DNA of 64,000 bases, from NCBI GenBank assembly GCA_025093985.1, contig JACAAK010000005.1, positions 806,001 to 870,000 of the forward strand, given 5' to 3'. The position numbers were made by a program, and so were the translations under genes. The DNA is from Calvatia gigantea. Lineage: Eukaryota > Basidiomycota > Agaricomycetes > Agaricales > Lycoperdaceae. Below, piece by piece: positions 37,239 through 47,942 of this stretch (position 1 is its first letter; every line of letters begins with the position of its first letter). The notes beneath the pieces were generated by a model. The model was not told the origin of the DNA and did no database searches. It saw only the letters and a list, made by a program, of their open reading frames with translations.

Positions 37239-40099
37239 TCAGGAGTGTTGAAAGTAACGATGGGGAGAACGAACATTGATAGCCCAGATATCTCCAACTT
37301 TCTGTTCTATCACTTCTTCTGTTACGGCCTCGTCCTCCTCTTTCACCGAGGGCTCGAGCTTCAACCCTTGTTCGTTTGCCAAATGCAATAGACAGATAAA
37401 ACAAAAACTCGTGCTGATTTCTTCCATTTTGTCTTTTGGATACGTCTTTTGCAATCCGGTGATGACTTGACTGAACTGCCGTGCTTCTGATGGATCTGTG
37501 GGCGATTTCTCCAAGTCGACGTCCTGTATGTCAATCATTTAGCCCATTAGGTGTATAAACAAGGATAACAGATGAAGAATATACCATTTCATCCTCATCT
37601 TTCTCCTGATCTTCCTGTTTATGCGGCACGATAATATCTAAGCCTTTCCAGATGTTGTCCTTCAACTTCCGCACGTCGACTCTCTTTGCCCTCTTCGCAT
37701 AATTAACCGCCTCTGGGCGAACACGCCTCTTCTGGTTTTGCGTCTGCGCGAGCAGATCTTGCTCGCCGAGATCCACTTCGGGCACAATCCCCTCACCATC
37801 ATCGTCAAAACCGGGACCATCGAAACCGGGACCGTCATCATAATCATCCTGGAAGAATTGGGTGTTGAATGGAACATCGGCGTTTCCATCTAGATACATG
37901 TGTCAGTTTTGAAAGTTCTGTCGACTACGACAAATAGTAGGAGAGGTGCGGGGCGAACCTTCGTCGACGTCGTCATCGGCTCTACGACCATTTGCTTGGT
38001 CTGCGGCAGCTTGTGCCCAGAAATTGACGTCGACTTCTCCATCGCCGTCTTCGTTGATCTTGACCTTCCGTCCACGCATCTTGAGCTAATTATAGCATCC
38101 ATCCGGTCAGTATCTTCGGTTCGTAGGGAAGAAAGGACGCACCTCGAACTTAGGTTTAAGGAATAACCTGACGAGCTGCCGGCTTGAGAAGTGCATATCG
38201 TCAGGTAACCGATGATCATTTTTCTTCTCGCTCGTTTTCTTCTTGCCTCTCTTTGCTGTAGTACCTGTGCCAGGCAAGTTAATGCTCTGGCCTTTGCCGA
38301 CAGGGGCGAAGAGCTCTTTAGAAAGCTCTTTGAGGTCCTTATCAAGAGGTTTAAAGAAGTCGATTGTAAAGGCTTCTTTTTTCTCTTTCTTGCCCTTGGT
38401 TTTCGCGGCGCCGGTGTCTCCTTCGGCTGTAGGATGCATGTTAGCAGCTTTGGGGGGATGGGCAGAATAGGGAGATAACTCACGTTTCCGAATAACCTTG
38501 CGCAACTTCCAATGTTCCGGTCCAGCCCAATTCTTCATGAAATTCTTGTCGAAATAATCCAATGCCCCATTTTCGTCCGCGTCGGCCATAGCCATGACTA
38601 AGTCTCTTTCATTTGGGACTTTGCGCGGGTCAAAAGAAACGTAAGGACCACTCGGGGCGCCGCCATCCTCAACGACACCAGGGGCAACTGGGTCACTGTT
38701 ACCCATGTAATCGTCTCCGCCCATGTCGCCGCCTCCATAGCCGTCGTTGATGGCATCTGGCCCACTGAAGAAATCTTCCACAGGTCCACCGTTGTCACCG
38801 AAATTGTCACCACCCATATCGAATGTGGGGGCTCCGGAGTCGTTATCATCATCATCGTCACCGTCGTCGTCCGCGACCGTATTGAGGAACGGCGCGTTAA
38901 GAAAGGCAAATGAACTTTTGCTGAATTCAAAACCGGCGAGAGAGGGCACGATTTCTTTGCTTTCGAATGTGGTCAAATCTGGTAGGAATTGGTCTTTGGG
39001 TAAAAGTAAGTTTCTGGTCGGTTTAGGTTAAGCCGGAAAAAGACTGACTGCGCAAGAAACTTAGATTTACTTCGGACACAGGCTCCTCCACTTTTTCTTC
39101 GTCGTCTTCCATTCTCCGCTTTGAGTCACTGGCGTCGAAGATTATTCTGAGAGCATCATTACCCGTGCCTAAGCCGAGGTGATTCATGAGAAGACCTTGG
39201 GCTCCTCCTTCGTCAAAATCGGCACATGTTTTTTTGAACAAAGGATCGACGTGAAATTCAAGTTCTAGTTTCTTGCTGCGTAACTGAGCAGGGTCTTTCG
39301 CGAGGGTCGCGGCGGGTCGGTGTGCTCTCTTTTTCTTTGCTTGTGTGGGGTCGGCGTCTGGATTGTCCGAGTTTTCGTCGTCTTCGTCGCCACGGCGGCC
39401 TTCGTTGGCGAGGTTACTAAGGAGTTTTCCTGTCTCGGTTCCAACGCTGTCGACACGGCTTGTCCAGATCTTGACACACCCGTCGAGGGTGTATGAGGCG
39501 CGTTGAAAGTTTATGGAATTATCTGTGGTGTTCCTGAGTAGGGACATGTCGTGAAAATAGTCGATGAGGGCGAAATTCCATGAATTTGTGGCATTGATTT
39601 TCTTTGTGAGAGGAGATTAAGCTCGAATTTGACGGGGAGAAAAAGGTCAAAGACATACATTATCCGTGGCCAACTTCATCCATTCCTCAAAATTTGAGCT
39701 CATAACATCGAGAGGGACGTTCATTTCTGCGAGTGGAGCGACAGTATTGATTTGCTGCTTCTGTCTAGTTGGTCGTGACGTCTCAGGACCGTTCTCTTGA
39801 TCGCCGCCATTTTCGCCTGAAGCTCCGCCAATTGCTAAATCATCAACCACCGCCAATTTGGTGCTTTTCCGCCTCCTTCTCTTCTCCGCCGCATCGTCGT
39901 TAAGATTAACAGACTTGAGCGGTAAGCGGGTTGGATCTCCGTTTGTGAAGCTTCCATCAGCATCCAGGTGGTACGCCTCGCTGAGCCGTTTCTTAAGATT
40001 AGATTTTTGGGGTCGCGGCGTTTCTCTTTCCGAGTCGTGGTCGGTGTCGCCGTCATATGTGGGCTCGTCCTGGATGCGGGCTCGACGCGCAGGCGCCAT
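37239..40099 (-). CDS. BRN1: Condensin complex subunit 2 (kleisin, Barren/CAP-H)
   Basis: The kleisin subunit that bridges the SMC2/SMC4 heads in condensin and is needed for mitotic chromosome compaction. ATG at 40097-40099 (MAPARRARIQDEPTYDGD). Exons in order: VPLDVMSSNFEEWMKLATDN (Barren N-motif), then NATNSWNFALIDYFHDMSLL, INFQRASYTLDGCVKIWTSR, LRSKKLELEFHVDPLFKKTC, AQGLLMNHLGLG, LRIIFDASD; then the acidic segment DDDGDDDDDNDSG, GGPVEDFFSGPDA, YFDKNFMKNWAGPEHWKLRK, FTIDFFKPL, LPDDMHFSSRQLVRLFLKP, DVPFNTQFFQDDYDDGPG, RVDVRKLKDNIWKGLDII, FSQVITGLQKTYPKDKMEE, and STSFCFICLLHLANEQGLKL near the C-terminus. Seven or more short introns; no frame breaks. Each block matches the family order. Stop at 37239. 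The start codon sits 27 bp from the duplicated promoter segment described separately. Confidence 0.93.
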
Positions 40100-40204
40100 T
40101 GCAACTTGGTCCTCAACAAGGGTAGGTAAGGCACGTGATCGTAATCTTGGATGCGTATTTCCGTGACGGTCACGCGATGCAATGCGTTGACGCGTTGTGT
40201 TTTA
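40068..40204. repeat. Condensin promoter segment, left copy of a direct repeat
   Basis: 40126-40204 (gtaaggcacgtgatcgtaat and onward) is closely similar to 47833-47910; it includes ttggatgcg, a gtgac/gtcac inverted pair and cacgcga. The first codons of condensin (40068-40092, gtcctggatgcggg on the plus strand) also have a partner at 47792-47811. The two copies bracket about 7.6 kb of accessory DNA. Confidence 0.75.
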
Positions 40205-40329
40205 TTCCTGCCAAAGCGCCAAATTCGCAGGGGTATTCCTTTTCTCCAAGTTCTCTCCCTTCCGCCTCTCCTACTCCCTCCTACTCCTCGTGCGGTCTAC
40301 CAGAAATTCTGTCTCGGAGGCTCGACAGA

Positions 40330-40650
40330 AGTCTATAACGCTGAACTCATGAGTCTCGCAATAGGGCTCAACGAAGCCATATCATCCGCGAACGGTCTGA
40401 ATGCCGAAATCCAACACATCCGCATGTATGCTATATCGACAACGTCTATGCCGTGACAGTGGTATAGGACCCGGAACCACAACAAGGACTGCTTTTGGCA
40501 CACCCATTCTACCAAAATGTTTTTGACCGGCCGGACATGTCCCTGCAAACCAACTCACAATTACCTTGCCCTAGCCACTCAAACATTGAAGGTAGCGGCA
40601 GAGCGGATACACTAGCTAAAGAAGCCACCACCACTCCCAAGTATCACTGA
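40330..40650 (+). pseudogene. RNase H fragment of a non-LTR retrotransposon
   Basis: Degenerate plus-strand coding: VYNAELMSLAIGLNEAI and later HSNIEGSGRADTLAKEA, the C-terminal signature of RNase H domains in Tad1/I-type LINE ORF2 proteins. Stops and frame changes (for example around 40456) show it is dead. The catalytic N-terminal DG motif of RNase H is not visible, so only the second half of the domain remains. It joins directly to the ORF2 tail at 40735. Confidence 0.7.
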
Positions 40651-40738
40651 CCCCACAATATCATATGCAACCCGCCACGTCCGCGAACGCATCCAGACAG
40701 ACTGGACCCGTCAATGTCATTCCAAACAGGCAAATATG

Positions 40739-41110
40739 TTACCGCCAACCGCATTCCTCCATCCCTTCAATCCACATAACATTTTCTGGATCCCATAACC
40801 AAACGCGAGATACGATGTAACTACTACAGAACGGTTGTACCAATGGAGAACATGTCCAAAAGTACAAGGACTTCAGAAACATACTCTGTAATGCGTTAGA
40901 CATCCTATGCCTCTCATACATATTTAAAACAAAATACGACGCCACTGCACTAGTGAGCTTCTTAGGAGCCTTCACCAAAATTGGCGAAGGCCCAAACCCA
41001 AGTGGAGAGTGCCTCTTATCAACGACGCACCACTGCAGGACTTTCCGGGGGTACGAACATAACAAGGACAAGGGTGAGCGCTGAGCGCTTGAGCCCACAC
41101 CCACCTATAC
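40739..41110 (+). pseudogene. LINE ORF2 C-terminal tail, unit A (decayed)
   Basis: Nucleotide match to the better-preserved tail at 43979-44359: shared ERLYQWRTCPK-like and FLGAFTK-like segments with many stops. It directly follows the RNase H fragment, so unit A retains the original junction. Confidence 0.6.
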
Positions 41111-42119
41111 GCCATATCGCTGGAACACCTATACCATACTGTTTCTCATTTTCCTTTCTGCCTTTACCCGTCAAAAAACCCTCGTCCCAAGGCCTCGGAG
41201 TCTCCGCAGGCCCTCCGCACCACCTGTAATTGCACGTTTCCGCTAGTCGGGCATCACATGTCCCTGGTAAATTTAGTGATGACTGATTATAATTTACTCA
41301 TCTGTTTATTCTTTCTTATTTCCGTCAATAATCTCTCATTGCGCAAAGATAAACTTCGCTTGATCGTCGAGCCCAAGATGAATCGAGGATTCCCCCCATA
41401 CAGACAAAGGGAAAGCACGCAGAGATAGCTCCCCCTCTCCCGGAAACATTTTCCTATGCAAGTAGGTCAAGCTTAAGGTCTATTTCCAGACCAATTTACC
41501 CGACGCGCAGGCATGTGCTCCAGACGGGGAAGAACTTAAGCCCATTCCCTGTCAGTAACACGTCAATATTTCAATCCTGGTCATGAGGGAGTCGATGAAT
41601 CAAACTTGATGTATCCATCAGTAAGTGTTGCCACGGCCGAGGGCGACCAGTGGAGGAACGGCACTCGCTGGTGGCAGGATGAAACTACGTCTCCCGACGT
41701 GTAAGGTCGGCATTATGCAAGCATTCTGTTCTATAGTACGTTGAAGAGCACCTTTATTGAGATAGGGAAAAGGAAGGGGAACACTGCACGCTCGAGGCCC
41801 CAGCGGGGCTTTCGAGGAGCGTGGTGCCCCCCATACCTAATGGGTTAAACTTCTTTAATAAAGAAGTACTTCTTCAGTTCGCAGCCTGCTCGTCGACATT
41901 GGCGCACACGAACGCACTGTCCAAAGCTCTATTCATATCTCAAGGCGACGGGATTGACCATCTGTGGCGCACAGGGTGACTTAAAATCGATTTCGGGAAA
42001 GTTAAGCCATCATTACACCCCCTTGATGGCAAACTCAACGATGGCTTTGCTGGATGCCTCTGTTGCAGGCAACATGGCGGTAATGTAAAAACACTTTCCG
42101 TTTTTTCCCGATGCAGCAT

Positions 42120-43712
42120 GTTCACCTTTGATGTAGTACAGGGCCTATGGTATGTTCCTCTGACAAGCGATCTAATGGAAGTCAAGTAATATTTTTAATC
42201 CAGCTCGTTGGTTCCACCCTCAATTGGTACCTCCACGGAGTGCTCACCGTCCAATACAGTGCGTTAAGACCTTTTGCTTATTGATACGAGTGATCGTTAC
42301 TTATCGCACAAAAAGTCCTCTACATAATATACTCCCGCAACGACAAAATGGCAATCAAATTTATTGGTATGGGCCTACGCTTGCATCACTTCCGAGGACT
42401 CACACGTTGCACCTACAGTGCACTTCATCTTCGCCCTTGACACAATCCAGACCATCCTTACGATGGATGATATTTTTTTCTGGTTTGTGCACAACTTCGG
42501 CGATACCAACAAGTTATTCAAGTTTCACTGGGCATTTGATATACCCTCTCTTGATGCCATCATTGGGTTTCTCGTACAAGCAGTGTACTGTTGGAGGATT
42601 TGGGTGTTGAGTGGTTGGAGAATCCTTCCTCTACTGACGACTGCGGTAGGTTTGCAGTGCGCATTTCATCTTCTGGTAAGCCTGGGAACTTATGGTTCAG
42701 GTCGCCCTATCGGCTGGTGCTGCCGGGCTTGCTTGTGGGATTCGGGTAAGCGAACAGAGATTCTTTTGGCAAGCTGATAATTACAGGATTCTAATTAAAT
42801 GATAGTTTAAAGTCCAAGATAGCCCTTCCCTCGCGCATGGTTTCAACGTCGCAATGATGGTATGTATGTTTTATTCCAACTCGTTGACCATCACTCATCA
42901 TTCCGTGCCACAGCTTTGGCTCTTTGGCAGTGCGGCGACAGACGTTGTTATTGCTTGTTCAATGACCTACGTGGTATGCCCGTCATTCATGGTCACACCC
43001 TCTTGGTACTCATGATGACTTTCGTAGTTGTTACGTGCGGGAGGGCCTTCTGCCAGGGTCCGATCTTCAGCAGGGGCGAGGATCCTGCGACTCTTGACGC
43101 TCACACTTGAGACGAATGCCATTACTGGTATGTAACCTTGCGTTGCTTGGTCCAGGTATTGGCGGATTTTGAGGGCGTGTCTTCAGCGGCTGTGGCGATC
43201 GTGACGGTTATTTTATTCTTGGTCAAGTCTGTGGCGCCTCCTGTACGTTGATCTAGTAAAACATATCACAAGTCGTACTTACTGTTCTCTAAGGCAACAA
43301 ACTTCTATCAGTTGGGGTGAGCAAGCACTCTTTTCCAACCAACTGATTATTGAGAAGCGAGTTTCTGTCGCCAGCGGGTACCTCCTTGGAAAGTTGTCAG
43401 TAGTCCAATTCTTTCTTCAAGAACTCAAACTGAAACGAGTTTCGCTTGTACAGATACAGTAACTGTTTTCTGATCCTCCTCAATCAACGCCACGCCCGCA
43501 CTTCCGATTCCAAAGACGGTCCAAGTGCCAGGTCAGACCAGTACAGGTCCCGACCAGGTGGTATGGAGCTGGGCTCCAGATCCGCTGTTCACAGTCAGCC
43601 CTTTGTCACCATGGAGGTTACGGTTGATGATGGAAGGCGATTTGTGCCACCAAAGGTCAGGGATTCCTCTGAGGACGAGACGTATAAGGGCAAGACCTTC
43701 CTCAGGATATAA
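42120..43712 (+). pseudogene. DUF6534-like membrane protein, unit A (decayed)
   Basis: Family of basidiomycete integral membrane proteins with about seven helices and unknown role. Exon blocks: LVGSTLNWYLHGVLTVQ, then FALDTIQTILTMDDIFFWFV, FDIPSLDAIIGFLVQAVYCW with RIWVLSGWRILP, then SPSLAHGFNVAMM, LWLFGSAATD and VIACSMTYVVCPSF, then LETNAIT, and the final RYSNCFLILLNQRHARTSDS. The order and the YCWRI and LNQR motifs fit the family. Stops in the first exon region (near 42272) and near 42775 and a lost frame before LETNAIT indicate a pseudogene, though single-base assembly errors may inflate this. Confidence 0.6.
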
Positions 43713-43978
43713 TACTCTGCGGGTAGCCGCTTGATTGTTTAAGGATGTTCAAGGACTTTCGGAATTTTGCGATATACCATCGACTCTAACTCATGAAGCA
43801 CTTTGTGAGGGAAAATTTGGTTCAGTGTCATTCTGGATATATTGTAGGTGTACGGGCCTAGGTACAGTAGCGTGCAGATTACGATCGGGGTGTCAATGTT
43901 GTGTGTATCGTCGGGATCCAGGGAATGAGGCTCGATAATATTAAGTGAAGAATCACCCTGCCTCCTGGTAACCAGCAG

Positions 43979-44359
43979 ATATGCTACCACCAACCGCGTT
44001 CCACCGTCCCTTTAATCCACATGCTATTTCTGGGATCTCATGCCCAGACACGAGACACAAGGCTGGCGCTTACAGAGCGGCTGTACCAACGGAGAACATG
44101 CCCAAAACATGAGGACCTCAGATACATACTCCGGGGTGTATCAGATGGCACCCTATACCTCCCAGACATCCTTGGAATCAAAGACGGCATTGCTGCACCA
44201 GCAAGCTTCCTCAGAGCCTTCACCAAATCTGGCGAGGGCTCACCCAAATGGAGAATCCCCCCCACCAACGATACACCACTGCAAGACTTCCGGGGTACGA
44301 ACATATGGGGACAGGGATGGGCACTTGAACCCACACCCACCCACACGCCATATGGCTAG
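43979..44359 (+). pseudogene. LINE ORF2 C-terminal tail, unit B
   Basis: Open for 112 codons: TERLYQRRTCPKHEDLRYIL, then LYLPDILGIKDGIAAPASFL and RAFTKSGEGSPKWRI. The pattern (cysteine-containing segment, then LPDLLGxxxGIxxxxxFLxxTGAF-like ending) is the usual C-terminus of Tad1-type ORF2. Only the tail is present, so it is a fragment, not a functional element. Confidence 0.65.
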
Positions 44360-45554
44360 AATACCTGCCTGTAATATTTCCTATTTTCCTTTCTCTTTCT
44401 CTTTTACAAACAACACATGCCACAACTCATAATGATACCTACAGAAATTTTACACACTACCGGATCCTTTCACATAACACTTCGCATTAGCATCAATGTA
44501 CGCGTAGATCATACCACGCCGAGGAGCACAGTCACTTAGGTTATTCCCACTGCGTCTTAGCACTAGTATCCTTATAGTGGATAAGAAATGAAGAGTTCAT
44601 CATCATCGTGCAGCCACATCCCCCCAAAGAAAGCCTCGTCCCGAGGCCTCTCCACAGGCCCCCGCATCATCTGTAATCCTAATTGCACGTTCCCGCCAGT
44701 CGGACATCACATGTCCTTGGTAAGTTCAGTGATTGGTTATGATAGTTTTGTATTCATATGTTTATTCTTTCTTGTTTCTGTCAAGAATCTCTCATGGTGC
44801 GAGGTTCGAACTATCTTGATCGCCAAACCCAAGATGGCCCTTCCCGTACAGACAAAGGGAAAGCACCACCCACTGGAAACGCCTTCCAAAGTAAGTAAGT
44901 CAAGCTTAAGGTCTATTTCCGGACCAATTTATTCGACGCACAGGCATGTGCTAAAGATGGGGAAGCAACCATTTTGGTGTCAGTAAAACGTCAGTCCTGG
45001 GTATGAGGGAGTTGAACATTGATGAGTGAAAACTGACGTATCTAATGTCCATCAATAAGTGTCGCCGCGGCTGAGGGCAACCAATGTGGGAACGGTACTC
45101 CCTGGTGGCAGGTTGGAACTACGTCTCTCGGCGTGTACTGGGAGGTCAGCAATTACGCAAATGTTTTGTTCTACAGTACGCTGAAGAGTATTTTAATTGA
45201 GATATTAGGTAAAAGGAAGTGGCACTGTGGGCTGGAGGGCTCAGCGCTTTCGAGGAGCGTGGTGCCGCCCATTCCTAATGGGTTGAACCCCTTTAATAGG
45301 GAAGGTGCTTCATCAGCTCGCGGCCTGCTTGCCGACACTGACACACATGAATGCACTGTCCAATATTCTATTCATATCTCAGGGATTAATCATCTGCGGT
45401 GCTTAGGGCAGCATAAAAATCGGTTTCGGGAAAGTTAAGCCATCATTACCCCCCCCTCTGATGGCAAACTCGACGATGGCTTTGCTGGGTACCTCTCTTA
45501 CAGGTAATACGGCGGTGATGTAAAGACACTTTGCGTTGTTTTCCGATGCAGCAT

Positions 45555-47135
45555 GTTCACTTTTGTGTAGTACAGGGCCTACGGTATGTTCTTCTGACGA
45601 CTGGATCTAATGGAGGCTAAGTAATACTCTTCACCTAGCTCGTCGGCTCCACCCTCAACTGGTACCTCCACGGGGTACTCACCGTCCAATACAGTGCGTT
45701 GGAAGATTTTGCTTATCGATACGGATGGTCATTACCTATCGTACAAGAAAGTCCTCTATATATTGTACTCCCGCAATGACAAAATGGCGATCAAAATAAT
45801 TGGTACTGGCCTGCACTCGCATCACCTCATGGTAGCTCACACATCGTACCTATAGTGCACTTCATCTTCGCCCTTGACACAATCCAGACCATCCTTACGA
45901 TGGATGATGTCTTCTTCTGGTTTGTGCACAACTTCGGCGACATTAACAAATTATCTGAGTTCCGGTGGGCATTTGATATACCCACACTCGATGCCATCAC
46001 TGGGTTTCTCGTACAAGCAGTGTACTGTTGGAGGATTTGGGCGATGACAAAATGGAGGGTCCTTCCTCTTGTGACGGCCCTGGTGGGTTTGCAGTGCACA
46101 TTTCATTTTCTGGTGAACCTGAGAGCTTATTTTAGGTTGCCCTATTATCTGGTGCTGGTGGGTTCGCTTGTGGGGTTCGGGTAAGCGAACAGCGATGCTT
46201 TTGACAAGCTGATAGTTATTGGATTCCATTCAATAGTTTCAGGTGCAAGATAGCCCTTCCCTCGCACATGGTTTGAACATCGCAATGATGGTATGTAGCT
46301 TTTGTTCCAACTCGTTGGCCATCTCTCATCATTCCGTGCTACAGCTTTGGCTTTTTGGAAGTGCAGCGACAGACGCTGTCATTGCTTGTTCAATGACCTA
46401 CGTGGTATGTCCGTCATTTACTGGCCTAGTCCCAATGCTCACGATTGCTTTCGTAGTTGCTACGTGTGAGGAGGGATTCTGCTAGGGTACGATCTTCGGC
46501 GGGGGCGAGGATCATACGACTCTTGACGCTCACACTTGAGACGAATGCCATTACTGGTATGTAACCTTGCATTGTTCGGTTGGCGGATTTTGAGGGCGTT
46601 GTCTTCAGCGGCTGTAGCGATTATGGCGGTGGTTTTATCCTTGGTCAAGTCCGTGGCGCCTCCGGTACGTCGATGGAGCGAAGCATCTCATAAATCGTAC
46701 TTACCGTTCCTTAAGACGACAAATTTCTATCAGCTGGGGTAAGCATGCATTCTTTTCCAACCAACTGGTCACTGAGAAATGGGTTTCGGTCGCCAGAGGG
46801 TACCTCCTTGGAAAGTTGTCAGTAGTCCAGTTCTTTCTTCAGGTACTCGGGCTAAAACGAGTTTCGTTTTCACAGATACAGTAACTGTTTTCTGATCCTC
46901 CTCAATCAGCGTCATGCCCGCAATTCCGACTCCAAAGATGGTCCAAGTGCCAGGCCAAACCAGTACAGGTCTCGACCAGGTGATACGGAGCTAGGATCCA
47001 GATCCGCCGCCCAAAGTCGGGCCATTTTCACCTTGACGGTTACGGTCGATGATGGGAGGCAATCTGTACCATCAAACGTCAGGGATTCCTCTGAGGGTGC
47101 GGCGCATAAAGGCAATATTTCCCTCGAGGTATGAT
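45555..47135 (+). pseudogene. DUF6534-like membrane protein, unit B
   Basis: Better preserved than unit A: LVGSTLNWYLHGVLTVQ, FALDTIQTILTMDDVFFWFV, FDIPTLDAITGFLVQAVYCW with RIWAMTKWRVLPLVTALVGL, DSPSLAHGLNIAMMVC, LWLFGSAATDAVIACSM with TYVVCPSFTGLVPMLTIAFV, LETNAIT near 46538-46558, and FLILLNQRHARNSDSKDG. A TAG at about 46482-46484 and disagreeing frames near 46560-46620 break it. Compared with intact family members the length and exon order are right. It could still be one or two indels from functional. Confidence 0.6.
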
Positions 47136-47791
47136 ACGCTGTGAATAGGCGCTTGGTTATCCAAGGGTACCTTGGGACCCGTGGAAACCTGAGACACACC
47201 ACCGACCCTGACTTATGAGGCACTTTGTGAGGGAAGAATTGGTTCATACTGGTCATTCCTGGGACGTTGTAGGTGTACGGGTCTAGGTACAGTAATGCGT
47301 ATATCACGATCGGAATGTCAATTTTATATTTACCATCTGGATGCAGGAAATGAGGTCCAACAATATTGGGTGAAGGGCCACCCTGCTTCCTGATAACACA
47401 CTGCTTGATATTTAGTTGTGGAAGGCCAAAGAACAAGTGTGGAGGGTTGCGGCGGCGAGGTCGGTCACGTGAGAATCCTACACGGTTAACCATGTGCTGA
47501 TGCCGGGATGGTGTACCAACCCAGAGACAATTCATCAACAGTTTGTGTGGTGGGTCGTCAAGCACCTCCCACAGACAACCTGACGGGGAAAGGGTGGGAG
47601 GCAGTCACACCGAGAAGGACACTGCGCCAGGTAGTACTAGTGTTACAACGACCAGGCGCCAATCAATACAGCCACGATGTTATCAGTACTTCGACAGTAA
47701 CACTCTCACCCCAACAGATGCATGAATCAATCTCCGGAGCAGATCAACGTGGATGGCCTTTGACATGAGAACGGCTAAAATCATGCTGCTG

Positions 47792-47910
47792 GTCCTGCAT
47801 GCGGGTCCGACAGGTCACAGCGCCCAGGATAAGTAAGGCACATGATCGTAATCTTGGATGCGTTTTTCTGTGACAGTCACGCGAGGTGATGTGTTACGCA
47901 TTCTGATTTA
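47792..47910. repeat. Condensin promoter segment, right copy of a direct repeat
   Basis: 47833-47910 mirrors 40126-40204 with roughly one mismatch per seven bases. 47792-47811 (gtcctgcatgcgggtccgac) resembles codons 5-10 of the condensin gene read from the plus strand. It ends 33 bp before the ATG of the coiled-coil gene and probably serves as its promoter. The 47396-47791 stretch before it has no gene. Confidence 0.75.
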
Positions 47911-47942
47911 TTTCGACGATTCAAGCGAAACGCCGATCTTTC

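Larger units (their letters stand above)
40735..43940 (+). repeat. Tandem duplication unit A
   Basis: About 3.2 kb that recurs at 43979-47395 in the same orientation. Matches run from a LINE ORF2 tail through an unannotated stretch (41226-42000) to a DUF6534-like pseudogene. The offset grows from about 3244 to about 3450 because unit B has some 200 extra bases near 44400-44640. Within the unit, 41130-42110 has no gene that I can name. Confidence 0.8.
43979..47395 (+). repeat. Tandem duplication unit B
   Basis: Second copy of the 3.2-3.4 kb unit, same orientation. It begins at the LINE tail (ctaccaccaaccgcgttcc, matching 40739) and ends past the DUF6534-like exon. Unlike unit A it has no RNase H fragment upstream, as expected if the duplication breakpoint lay inside the LINE remnant. 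Confidence 0.8.
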
